A stretch of DNA of 64,000 nt. It comes from Aureimonas flava (GTDB taxonomy: Bacteria; Pseudomonadota; Alphaproteobacteria; Rhizobiales; Rhizobiaceae). Position numbers and translations under genes: made by a program. How positions within the stretch are numbered: position 1 is the stretch's first letter; each line of letters opens with the position of its first letter. This document shows, one piece after another, positions 45,493 through 54,034 of the stretch. The notes under the pieces are model-generated. The model ran no database searches. It worked only from the letters and a program-made list of their open reading frames with translations, and was not told the DNA's origin. The DNA lies in NCBI RefSeq assembly GCF_003583935.1, contig NZ_QYRN01000008.1, positions 1-64,000 on the forward strand, written 5' to 3'.

Positions 45493-45869
45493 AGGCGCCG
45501 GCCGAGCGTCTCGCGGAGCGGCGCGCGCGCTTCGCCAAGGGTCATCGCGGCGAGCGGCTGGCCGCCTGGGCGCTGCGCCTGAAGGGCTATCGCATCCTGG
45601 CCGTGCGCCATCGCACCCGGCTCGGCGAGATCGACCTCGTCGCCCGCCGGGGCGACACCGTGGCGATCGTCGAGGTCAAGGCGCGCGCCACCCTTCAGGC
45701 GGCGATGGACGCCGTGGCCCCGGTGGCGCAGGCGCGCATCGCGCGCGCGGCGGAGCTCTGGCTTCAGCGGCAGCCCGACCACGCCCGCCTGTCCCTGCGC
45801 TTCGACATCGTCGCCGTCCTGCCCCGTCGCTGGCCGGTGCACGTTCCCAACGCCTGGCAAGCCGCCTGA
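45489..45869 (+). CDS. YraN / UPF0102 family nuclease-like protein
   Basis: A 126-residue protein with the restriction-endonuclease-like fold of UPF0102: [41 protein letters not shown] (the D-x(n)-E-V-K active-site pattern) and [19 protein letters not shown]. It follows rsmI by overlap (ATGA), the usual partner. The biological substrate is not established. Confidence 0.93.
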   Translation: MKAPAERLAERRARFAKGHRGERLAAWALRLKGYRILAVRHRTRLGEIDLVARRGDTVAIVEVKARATLQAAMDAVAPVAQARIARAAELWLQRQPDHARLSLRFDIVAVLPRRWPVHVPNAWQAA

Positions 45870-45900
45870 TCCGAACATCGCAAGAGGGCTCCTCCCCCGC

Positions 45901-46899
45901 ATGGCCGACTACGACCTCCTGACGATCGGCAACGCCATCGTCGACATCATCTCGCGCACCGACGACGCCTTCCTCCGGGACGCCGGCATCGAGAAGGGCG
46001 CCATGACCCTGATCGACGCCGAGCGCGCCGAGGCGCTCTATGCGGGCATGGGACCGGCCACAGAGATGTCCGGCGGCAGCGCGGGCAACACGGTGGCGGG
46101 CCTCGTTTCGCTCGGCGGCACCGGTGCCTATTTCGGCAAGGTCTCGGACGACCAGCTCGGCCGGATCTTCGCCCACGACATCCGCTCGCTCGGCATCCGC
46201 TACGAGACCGCGCCTCTCGCCGGCACGCCCCCCACGGCGCGCTCCATGATCCTGGTGACGCCGGACGGCGAGCGGTCGATGAACACCTATCTCGGCGCCT
46301 GCGTCGAGCTGTCGCCCGAGGACGTGGTGGAGGAGATCGTGGCGGGCGCCCGCGTGACCTATTTCGAGGGCTATCTCTGGGACCCGCCGCGCGCCAAGGA
46401 CGCGATCCTGCGCGCCGCCCGCATCGCCCACGGTGCCGGCCGCGAGGTCGCCATGACGCTGTCGGACGCGTTCTGCGTCCACCGCTACCGGTCGGAATTC
46501 CTCGACCTCATGCGCTCGGGCACCGTCGACATCGTGTTCGCCAACGAGGCGGAGGCCCTCGCCCTCTACGAGACCGAGGTGCTCGAGGAGGCGGTGCACC
46601 ACCTCGGCCGGGACGCCAGGCGGCTGGCGGTGGTGACGCGCGGCGCGGAGGGCTGCGTGGTGGTGGAGGGACCCGAGACGCAGGCCTTTCCCGCCACGGT
46701 CGTCGCCGACGTCGTGGACACGACGGGTGCGGGCGACCTCTTCGCGGCCGGGTTCCTGCGCGGCTACACCGCCGGTCTCGACCACGCGCGATGCGCGCGC
46801 CTCGGCGCGGTCGCCGCAGGCCACATCATCGGCCAGATCGGTCCCCGGCCGCAGACGCCGCTCGCCGAGCTGCCGGACATCCGCGCGATCCTCGGCTAG
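45901..46899 (+). CDS. PfkB-family adenosine kinase
   Basis: A 332-residue ribokinase-fold sugar kinase. Features are GNAIVDIISRTDD at the N-terminus, EMSGGSAGNTVAGLVSLGG, NTYLGACVELSPED and the C-terminal VDTTGAGDLFAAGFLRGY with the catalytic Asp. Alphaproteobacterial proteins of this type are called adenosine kinase; the substrate is inferred from family resemblance. It lies about 30 bases downstream of yraN. Confidence 0.88.
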   Translation: MADYDLLTIGNAIVDIISRTDDAFLRDAGIEKGAMTLIDAERAEALYAGMGPATEMSGGSAGNTVAGLVSLGGTGAYFGKVSDDQLGRIFAHDIRSLGIRYETAPLAGTPPTARSMILVTPDGERSMNTYLGACVELSPEDVVEEIVAGARVTYFEGYLWDPPRAKDAILRAARIAHGAGREVAMTLSDAFCVHRYRSEFLDLMRSGTVDIVFANEAEALALYETEVLEEAVHHLGRDARRLAVVTRGAEGCVVVEGPETQAFPATVVADVVDTTGAGDLFAAGFLRGYTAGLDHARCARLGAVAAGHIIGQIGPRPQTPLAELPDIRAILG

Positions 46900-46910
46900 G
46901 ACGCGGGGCC

Positions 46911-47813
46911 CTATCCAACCGCCACCGGTCGCTCGGTGGCCACGCGGTATCCGATCGCCTCGGCGAGATGCGCGCGGCCCACGGTCTCGGTGCCCGCGAG
47001 GTCGGCCAGGGTCCGGGCGACCTTCAGGATGCGGTGATAGGCGCGGGCCGAGAAGGCCATGCGTTCGGCCGCCTCGCGCAGCAGCTTGGTGCCGGCGGCG
47101 TCGGGCGCGGCGACGCGCTCCACCAGGGCGGCGGAGCAATGGGCGTTGAGCGTCGTGTTCGGCAGGCCGAGCGCCTCGTACCGGCCCGCCTGGATCCGCC
47201 GCGCGGCCTCCACGCGGGCGCGCACGGCGGCGGAGGTCTCGGACGGGGCGAGGGTCAGGAGGTCGGCGGCGGAGACGGCGGGCACGTCGACGCGGATGTC
47301 GATCCGGTCGAGCAGCGGGCCGGACACGCGGGCCTGGTAGTCGGACGCACAGCGCGGCCCGCGCGCGCAGGTGTGTCCGGGCTCGCCCGCCATGCCGCAT
47401 CGGCACGGGTTCATCGCCGCCACGAGCTGGAAGCGCGCGGGATAGGTGACGCGGTAGTTGGCGCGCGCGATGACGCTCTCGCCGCTCTCCACCGGCTGGC
47501 GCAGCGAATCGAGCACCGCCGGCGAGAACTCGGGCAGCTCGTCCAGGAACAGGACGCCGCGATGGGCGAGCGACACCTCGCCCGGCCGCGTGCGCTGACC
47601 GCCCCCCACCATGGCCGCCATGGACGCCGAGTGGTGCGGCGCGCGGAACGGACGGCGGTCGGACAGGCGCCCGTCCGACAGCTCGCCGGCGATCGAGGCG
47701 ATGCGCGAGACGTCGAGGATCTCGGCCGGCACCAGCGGCGGCAGGATCGAGGGCAGGCGCCCGGCCAGCATCGACTTGCCCGAGCCGGGCGGCCCGCACA
47801 TCAGCAAGGTATG
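46911..47813 (-). pseudogene. comM: C-terminal fragment of comM (YifB), broken by island insertion
   Basis: The frame encodes the last roughly 300 residues of the ComM AAA+ helicase, which promotes branch migration in natural transformation. It starts at the Walker A MCGPPGSGKSMLAGRLPSIL and includes RPFRAPHHSASMAAMVGGG, GVLFLDELPEFSPAVLDSLRQP, AAMNPCRCGMAG and ISGPLLDRIDIR-type sequence. A normal ComM has some 200 more residues before Walker A. Here the frame meets TAG (47814-47816) three codons upstream of LLM, and the sequence beyond belongs to the recombinase leader. A TTG at 47807 could start a truncated product, which would lack the N-terminal domain. Confidence 0.93.
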
Positions 47814-47820
47814 CTACATT
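47805..47820. other. Island/chromosome junction (attachment-site half) inside comM
   Basis: ComM-like coding is lost here: HTLLMCGPP can be read up to about 47813, and the next codon on the minus strand is TAG. The position is immediately beside the large serine recombinase gene, as expected of an attL or attR. The exact crossover cannot be fixed without the other end or an empty-site relative. Confidence 0.75.
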
Positions 47821-47850
47821 AACAGCATCGAACCCGACGGACGGTTACCG

Positions 47851-49536
47851 ATGCCCAAGGCTTTCAGCTACATACGCTTCTCGTCGCCGGAGCAGGCACG
47901 CGGCGACTCACTCCGTCGTCAGCTATCTAGGGCGAGGGACTGGTGCCAGGCTCGCGGGCTGGAGTTGGACGACAGCCTCCGGGACCTGGGCATATCTGCG
48001 TACAAGGGCGCTCACCGGGACATCGGCGCCCTCAAGCGATTCCTTGCTTTGGTTGAGGCGGGGGAGGTCCCGCACGGCTCGTACTTAGTGGTCGAGTCCT
48101 TGGACCGTCTGTCCCGAGAGGCTGTTCTGGATGCCGCGGCGCGGCTGTTCGACCTGATCCGCGCGGGAGTCATTGTTGTGACTCTCTCCGACGGTCAGGT
48201 CTACTCCGAGGAGCGCCTGCGCACGGACTGGACGCCGCTGATCGTGTCGATCGCAGTGATGGCTCGCGCCCACGAGGAGTCCCGGACGAAGGGAGAGCGA
48301 GTTGGGGCCGCCTGGGCAAGGAAGAAGGCCGCGGCACGCGATGAGGGCCGGCCCCTCACGCTGCGCTGTCCCGAGTGGATCGCGATCGAGGACGGCAAGT
48401 TCGTCCTCCGCGAGGACCGCGCCGAGATCGTGCGCAGCATCTACCACATGGCGATCGAGGGCTACGGGCAACGGCAGATCGTATCTCGGCTCAACGCGGC
48501 CGGAACCCCGACATGGCGAGGCGGCATCGGCTGGCAGACGTCCACCGTCGCCAAGATTCTCAGCGGACGCCTCGCGCTCGGCGAGTACCAGCCGCATTCG
48601 GGCACCCACCGCGGCGGCAACCGCCAGCCCGAGGGCAACCCAATCAGGGGCTACTACCCCGCCGTCGTGGACGAGGAGACCTACTGGCGGGCCCGGCAGG
48701 CATCGAAGGGCCGCCGCATCGCAGCCGGTCGACGGGGACGCGGCGTCGCTCACCTTCTCCTCGGGCTTGGCAAGTGCGCCCGCTGCGGCGGGTCCATGTA
48801 CGTGATCGACAAGGGACCGCCACCGAAGGGCGGGACGTACTTCGAGTGCGCCACGCAACGGCGCGGCGCGGGGTGCGAGAACGGCACGAGGTGGCGTGCC
48901 GACCGCATCGAACGCCGCCTCCTCCGGGGGCTGGCCTACCTCGACGCAGGGGCGGTCCTCCGCGGCGCGCAGCCCACCGCCGAGGCCGATCGCGTGACCA
49001 TCCTCGGCGCTCGCCTCGCCGAGGTCGAGGGCCGCCGCAAGCGCCTCCTCGGACTGGTCGAGGACGGGGACGACGGGGCGGCCGACCGCTACCGGGCGCT
49101 CGGCGAGGAGGCCAAGACCATCCAGCGCGAGCTCCGCGAGGCCGAGAAGGCCGCCGCGACGGCCGCCGCCGACCCCGGCCTACGCGCCCGTCTCGGTGAG
49201 GCCGTGGACCTGTCACGGGCGATGGAGGAAGCGGAGGGCGACGACCGGCACGCGATCAGGACGCGTCTCGCCGAACAGCTTCGCCAACTTGTGGCCGAGG
49301 TTCGATTCGATCCCGACTTGGGGGTGCTCGCGTACCTCACCCCGCGGCCGGGCGTCCCCGCCGAGGACGTGCCCGCGATCGTCGGCGCCCGCCACATGCT
49401 GGCTTGGCAGATGTGGCTCAACGACGACACGGACCCGTCCGGGTTCGTCGGCATGGATGACACACCCGACCCCGACGAGGAGACCCGCAACCTCCGTACC
49501 CTTGCGAAGATGCGCGGGCGGAGAGCGTCGGCGTAG
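47851..49536 (+). CDS. Large serine recombinase (integrase of the island)
   Basis: A 561-residue serine integrase. The N-terminal resolvase domain (about 1-150) has FSYIRFSSPEQARGDSLRRQ with the catalytic Ser at 11 or 12, and SLDRLSRE. A recombinase domain spans about 170-290. The zinc ribbon has Cys 309, 312, 333 and 342 (KCARCGGS and FECATQRRGAGC). A coiled-coil region (about 390-470) and a C-terminal acidic tail follow. This is the layout of phiC31-like integrases. It is read away from the comM junction, which lies about 35 bases before its ATG, and it is the most likely enzyme to have inserted the island. Confidence 0.93.
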   Translation: MPKAFSYIRFSSPEQARGDSLRRQLSRARDWCQARGLELDDSLRDLGISAYKGAHRDIGALKRFLALVEAGEVPHGSYLVVESLDRLSREAVLDAAARLFDLIRAGVIVVTLSDGQVYSEERLRTDWTPLIVSIAVMARAHEESRTKGERVGAAWARKKAAARDEGRPLTLRCPEWIAIEDGKFVLREDRAEIVRSIYHMAIEGYGQRQIVSRLNAAGTPTWRGGIGWQTSTVAKILSGRLALGEYQPHSGTHRGGNRQPEGNPIRGYYPAVVDEETYWRARQASKGRRIAAGRRGRGVAHLLLGLGKCARCGGSMYVIDKGPPPKGGTYFECATQRRGAGCENGTRWRADRIERRLLRGLAYLDAGAVLRGAQPTAEADRVTILGARLAEVEGRRKRLLGLVEDGDDGAADRYRALGEEAKTIQRELREAEKAAATAAADPGLRARLGEAVDLSRAMEEAEGDDRHAIRTRLAEQLRQLVAEVRFDPDLGVLAYLTPRPGVPAEDVPAIVGARHMLAWQMWLNDDTDPSGFVGMDDTPDPDEETRNLRTLAKMRGRRASA

Positions 49537-49563
49537 CCGGCGCGACCCGCCCGCACCCGGCAA

Positions 49564-49640
49564 CGCCCCTGCGAGGGGCGTGAACCCCTCCCCGCGGGGA
49601 GGGGTGGAGCTGGTCCGAAGGACCGGGTGGGGGTTCGGCG
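49564..49640. terminator. Hairpin cluster between convergent recombinase and methyltransferase genes
   Basis: Two adjacent stems: a 7-bp stem CGCCCCT/AGGGGCG at 49564-49580, and a perfect 22-bp palindrome centred on CCGCGG at 49584-49605. A later GGGGGTTC near 49630 can pair with GAACCCC at the palindrome's left edge. Lying between two gene ends, they probably stop transcription from both sides, though T-runs are absent. Confidence 0.55.
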
Positions 49641-49649
49641 ACCCGGGCC

Positions 49650-50981
49650 CTACTCGGCCGCTTCGAGGAATGCCGCCGACGCCGGAACGCGGACAGGCGC
49701 GCCGAGCGGGCGGCGCGGGACAGGCGTGCGCAGCTTCTCAAGCCTTGCCTCGGCCCGAGCCTTGCGCTTCGCGGCAACCTCCGCGCGCCACTTGGCATGC
49801 GAGCGCAATGCGCGCCGCAGGTCCGACTTCGCGTTCGTCGACAGCGTCGAGAAACCTTCGGCGCGCTCCAGGAGCGCCAGCTCGGCGTCGAGGTCCGCAA
49901 GGATTCGACCGCCCAACAGCTTCCGTGCCTGCTTCAGGTGCAGCCGCCGGTTCCGAAGGGACTGCCCGGTAAGACCCCTGCGACCCTTCTGGAGCCAGGC
50001 GTCGAATGCCTTCTCCGTCGTCGGGATCGACTCGCCCCGTTCGCGTGCGAGGATTACCCGCCCGACTGCCTCCGCCAACGGAGGGGGGACCGCGTTGGCG
50101 ATCATCAACATCCTCTGCCTGGTCGCCGGGATGTCGAGCCAGTCCCAGTCCGCGGGGAAGCCCTGGATGCGGGAAAGGACATCCATCGGCAGCGGGTCGA
50201 CGAGTGCCGACGGCGCCATGTCGCGCTCGTGGTCCGTGTACCAGTTCTGCGGTCCCTCATGCGCACTGCGCAGGAGCGTTGGGCACGGGAGGTCGATCGA
50301 CCGGACGCCCGAATGCCCTGTGTAGGGCCGCATGAAGAATGCGCGGGCCTCTGGCGGATGGTCCCCGCCCGGGTGAACGCCCACGTCGTCGCCGAGGGCA
50401 TCGCGGATCGACATGCGACGGGGAGAGGCGGCCTCGGCGATGGCCGACGTGAGGAAGCCGTCGGCCTCCCCGAGCCTTCCCACGGCGAAGAATCTTTTGC
50501 GCATCTGCGGCGTGCCGTAGCGGCTGCCGTCGAGTACGACTTCCGTCAGTCCGTAGCCGGCCTTGACGAACAGGGCGCGCGCCTTCGCGTACGTCTTCGT
50601 TTTCCGGGCGCGGGGAACGTTCTCCATGACGAACCACGCGGGCCTTGCGGTGATGATCGCCACGGCGAAGCCGAGCGTCAGGGACGCGTTGCGTCCCTCC
50701 TGACGCTTGCCGGCCGAGGAGAAGTCCTGGCACGGCGGGCCGCCGACGATGATGTCGGGCTCCAGGGCGGCGATGGTGGGCGCCATCGTCAGGAGGTCCG
50801 CAAGGTCCGCCTTCCGGTGGCGGTCGCGCTTGAAAAGCCGATCGAGCGGCCGGCGGAGGTTCGCGCCGTGGACCCTCAGGGCCTTCTCGTTCGCGTCGTA
50901 CCCCTGGACGATCTGGAAGCCAGCCCGTGTCAGACCGAGGGACATGCCCCCGGCACCGCAGAAGAGATCGATTGCCCGCAT
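49650..50981 (-). CDS. DNA (cytosine-5-)-methyltransferase
   Basis: A 443-residue C5 methyltransferase. Motif I is IDLFCGAGGMSLGL at 4-17, motif IV GGPPCQDFSSAGKRQ with catalytic Cys 84, motif VI MENVPRAR at 119-126, and motif VIII near YGTPQMRKRFFAVG. A target-recognition region (about 185-265) is followed by motifs IX/X around RIQGFPADW and ANAVPPPLAEAVGR. The last 110 residues are a basic extension. No restriction endonuclease gene lies next to it, so it may be a solitary protective or regulatory methylase. The target site is not predictable. Confidence 0.93.
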   Translation of the reverse strand: MRAIDLFCGAGGMSLGLTRAGFQIVQGYDANEKALRVHGANLRRPLDRLFKRDRHRKADLADLLTMAPTIAALEPDIIVGGPPCQDFSSAGKRQEGRNASLTLGFAVAIITARPAWFVMENVPRARKTKTYAKARALFVKAGYGLTEVVLDGSRYGTPQMRKRFFAVGRLGEADGFLTSAIAEAASPRRMSIRDALGDDVGVHPGGDHPPEARAFFMRPYTGHSGVRSIDLPCPTLLRSAHEGPQNWYTDHERDMAPSALVDPLPMDVLSRIQGFPADWDWLDIPATRQRMLMIANAVPPPLAEAVGRVILARERGESIPTTEKAFDAWLQKGRRGLTGQSLRNRRLHLKQARKLLGGRILADLDAELALLERAEGFSTLSTNAKSDLRRALRSHAKWRAEVAAKRKARAEARLEKLRTPVPRRPLGAPVRVPASAAFLEAAE

Positions 50982-51413
50982 TGGTTCGCCGTCACGTTGT
51001 TGCTCGTGACAGTTGCCTACCGCGTGGTCCGTTCGTTTCGGGTCAAGGAATCAGGTGAACGGTCGGTGACCGACGACCCGGTCGCCCCCGTTGACGCACA
51101 GGCTCCGGGGCACCTTCGGCGCCAGTTGAGGGGCGCTGCGCCCCTCCGCCTGCTCCGCCTTCGGCTTCGGCCCGTTCGGGCTGGAAAACGGGGACGGCCG
51201 TAGCCTTCCGCAACTGAGGGTCAGCTAGTCAGAGGGATGGAGCAACTTCCTTGTGGTGCCACACCCCTGAGTCGCAACTGACGACCCAACGATTCCCTGC
51301 AACACAAAGAACTGATTGTCGCAACGGCATCGAACGGATCAAACGACACGCTGCTTACGAGTGTGGGTTGTGTATAATCATCGAACCTAGATTCCCGAGC
51401 GGCAATCCGAATC
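50982..51413. other. 432-base spacer between methyltransferase and Qat operon, with promoter
   Basis: The two units diverge here. The spacer has a 7-bp stem AGGGGCG/CGCCCCT near 51126-51142 and a relatively AT-rich stretch from 51290. It also has a perfect TATAAT at 51373-51378, about 36 bases before the first qat ATG, a strong candidate -10 although no good -35 is seen. No gene is supported. Confidence 0.55.
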
Positions 51414-53180
51414 ATGTGGCGCGACAGCGAGAGCGAGCAGGACTTCCTGAACTTTACCGAGGTGGCGGACCAGATCGCCACCCTCGCGACCACTCCATCC
51501 CTGTTGCCCATCTCGATCGGCGTGTTCGGAACGTGGGGCACGGGAAAGTCGACCGTGCTGAAGCTCGTCGAGGCACGCCTGCCCGCCCCGAGAGACGGGG
51601 ACGCGGCTGCCGTCGTCGTCAGGTTCGACGCCTGGATGTACCAAGGATTCGACGACGCGCGTGCCGCCCTGATGGAGGTGGTCGCCACCGAGCTTCTCGC
51701 GTTGGCGGAGGAGAAGAAGACCCTTGTCGAGAAGGCGAAGGAGTTCGCGGGACGGGTCAATTACTTCCGTGGTTTGGGGATGATCGCCGACTTCGGCGTC
51801 GGAATGGCCCTCGGCATCCCCCCGGGCCTCCTGACGAGGGCGGGCGCCGCAGTGTCCTCGGCTCTTGCGGGCGGTCTGACCGAGGAGCAATACGGTACGG
51901 CTAAGGAGGACGCGGCCGAGGCTCGGAAGGGGCTCGGCGAACTGATCAAGCCCGCCGAGAAGCGGACGCCGCCAAAGGAGATCGTGGCCTTCCGCGAGGA
52001 GTTCGGCTCCTTGCTAGAGGGGCTAGAGACGACGTTGGTCGTCTTCGTCGACAACCTTGACCGATGCCTTCCCGACGTCGCGATCGGCACGCTTGAGGCG
52101 ATCCGGCTGTTCCTGTTCATGCCTCAGACGGCGTTCGTCATCGCCGCCGACGAGGATATGATCCGCCATTCGGTCGCGAAGCACTTCGACGATCCCAACG
52201 CGTCCCACGTGCGCGACTATCTCGATAAGGTCATCCAGGTGCCGATGCGCGTACCGAGGGTCGGGGCGGAGGACCTGCGAGCCTACATGTACTCGCTCTT
52301 CGTCGGCCTAGCCGCGCCCGACCGCCTGCCCGCCGTGCAAGAGCGGCTCCTTTCCGCACTGCAAGAAGGATGGCGCAACGAGACATTCGAGAAGGCCGAG
52401 ATCGCAGGACTCGCGGGAAACCCTCCCGACCTCTTGGACAACCTCGCCATCGCCGACAGGCTGGCGCCGATGATGGCGTCGGCGCCGAAGATCCAGGGCA
52501 ACCCCCGCATCGTGAAGCGGCTTCTCAACGCCGTGTCGCTCCGGCGTACCCTGGCCGCGAAACGGCAGATGAACGTCGACTTCGCGACCTTGGCGAAGCT
52601 CGCCATCTTCGAGCGCTGCACCGACGGTCCGGCAACGCTCGCGCTGTTCCAGCTCATCATGGATGGAAAGGACGTCGAGAAGGTCCTCCTGCCGGGCGGC
52701 AAGGATAAGGCCAAGCCGTCCCCGTTGCCCAAAGAGTGGGAGCCGCATGCCGATTTCGTCGAGGAGTGGCGAAAGCTCGACCCGCCGTTCGAGAACGCCG
52801 AGAGACTGAGGCCGGCCGTCTTCCTCAGCCGCGACGTCATGGCACCGGCGCGGGCACGCTCGGACATCAGCGAAGCGGCCCGAACCGCCATCGATGCCTT
52901 GCTCAAGATCGACGGCATCGCGTCCCCGGTCGGAAAGAGGATCGTCGCCGGCCTGACGCCTGACGACAAGCGCGCCGTCATGTCCGGGCTGGTGGCGACC
53001 ATGCGGGAAGCCGACTGGACCTCGGCGGTCCCGGGCCTCTACGGCGCCTTGATGATCGCGGAGGCACTTCCGGAGACCAAGACGGAACTCAAGGCCTTCA
53101 TTGGCAGCCTCAACACCGGCGAGATGACCAAGGGGATTCAGTTCCTCCTTCGCAAGACCGGCATGCTGGAGACCAAGTGA
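51414..53180 (+). CDS. qatA: KAP-family P-loop NTPase, QatA-like
   Basis: A 588-residue KAP NTPase: Walker A FGTWGTGKSTVLK at 38-50, FDAWMYQGFDDARAALM at 71-87 and Walker B VVFVDNLDRCLPD at 209-221. A hydrophobic stretch near 120-155 (GMIADFGVGMALGIPPGLL) lies between the Walker motifs, as in many KAP proteins that touch membranes. It is the first of four overlapping genes whose order (KAP ATPase, unknown, QueC-like, TatD-like) is that of the QatABCD anti-phage system. qatB starts on its stop codon. Membership is by gene order and motifs; activity is untested. Confidence 0.9.
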   Translation: MWRDSESEQDFLNFTEVADQIATLATTPSLLPISIGVFGTWGTGKSTVLKLVEARLPAPRDGDAAAVVVRFDAWMYQGFDDARAALMEVVATELLALAEEKKTLVEKAKEFAGRVNYFRGLGMIADFGVGMALGIPPGLLTRAGAAVSSALAGGLTEEQYGTAKEDAAEARKGLGELIKPAEKRTPPKEIVAFREEFGSLLEGLETTLVVFVDNLDRCLPDVAIGTLEAIRLFLFMPQTAFVIAADEDMIRHSVAKHFDDPNASHVRDYLDKVIQVPMRVPRVGAEDLRAYMYSLFVGLAAPDRLPAVQERLLSALQEGWRNETFEKAEIAGLAGNPPDLLDNLAIADRLAPMMASAPKIQGNPRIVKRLLNAVSLRRTLAAKRQMNVDFATLAKLAIFERCTDGPATLALFQLIMDGKDVEKVLLPGGKDKAKPSPLPKEWEPHADFVEEWRKLDPPFENAERLRPAVFLSRDVMAPARARSDISEAARTAIDALLKIDGIASPVGKRIVAGLTPDDKRAVMSGLVATMREADWTSAVPGLYGALMIAEALPETKTELKAFIGSLNTGEMTKGIQFLLRKTGMLETK

Positions 53181-54034
53181 TGGGAACCTCGCGCTCTAAG
53201 CCTGACGCTCCTCCGGCGGCTCCCCTCGTTCCGCCATGGGCCGACCAAGACCCAGCACCACCTCCGCCGCTACCGGATCCTCTTCCGGAAGATCCCGTCC
53301 CCGAGCCGGAGGACGACGACCCCGGCCCGCTGGCCGACGACGTCGTCGACGGAGAAGAGGTGGAGGAGGTTGCCGAGCCTGCTCGGTTCCGCCCCTTCCG
53401 GATGGCGCTGAGTAGGTTCGGGGCGTCGAACGATCGTGCGGATGCCAGGGCGGCCCTGGGCCGATGGGCAAACAAGTCCGTTGGGGGCGGTCCAGCCGGA
53501 GCCCGGCGCGTCGCACGGGCAGCGCGCACCGGTGGATCCGCGCTGGCGGGCCTCGCGCGCGCCGGCGCGGGAGAACCGCCCGAGGCCGGCCAGATCGACA
53601 TCCGCGAACTCGCGGGACAGCCTTTGGACGTGGCAGTCGCGGCGATCGTCGACGCGTTCATGCCGGCCGGCATCATCGACGAGGTAACAGCCCGCCTTTC
53701 GATGGAGGTAGCCGTCGCGGAAGCGCTAGGCAACGCGGGGGCCTTCGATCCCGCCGCGCTCGACGCCGAGGCGGTGCAGACCGCCACCCTGGCCTTCGTG
53801 GCAGAGCTCGTGTTCACGCAGGTCGCAGGCGACGCCGGCAAGGCCCTGGCCGCGATCGGCCCCGTGGCGGCGGCACAACGGGAGGCAGACATCCGCTCTC
53901 TCGTGAAAGAGGTTGTCGACTTGGTCGGCGCTCCGATCCTGGTCGCCGCGGGAGCTGTCCTTAGCGGACAGCGGATGTCCGCGTTGGTCGCGCGGACCGT
54001 GCAGGTCGCGCTCGAGGAGATCTCGACATGGTGA
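53180..54034 (+). CDS. qatB: QatB-like protein of the Qat defence operon
   Basis: A 284-residue protein without a known catalytic motif. Residues 1 to about 60 are a Pro/Asp/Glu-rich disordered segment. The rest is mostly helical, Ala-rich sequence (GQIDIRELAGQPLDVAVAAI and on). Its identity rests on position between the KAP ATPase and the QueC-like gene, where Qat systems carry the poorly conserved QatB. ATG 53180 overlaps the qatA stop; a GTG one codon upstream is possible. qatC starts seven bases before its stop. Confidence 0.78.
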   Translation: MGTSRSKPDAPPAAPLVPPWADQDPAPPPPLPDPLPEDPVPEPEDDDPGPLADDVVDGEEVEEVAEPARFRPFRMALSRFGASNDRADARAALGRWANKSVGGGPAGARRVARAARTGGSALAGLARAGAGEPPEAGQIDIRELAGQPLDVAVAAIVDAFMPAGIIDEVTARLSMEVAVAEALGNAGAFDPAALDAEAVQTATLAFVAELVFTQVAGDAGKALAAIGPVAAAQREADIRSLVKEVVDLVGAPILVAAGAVLSGQRMSALVARTVQVALEEISTW

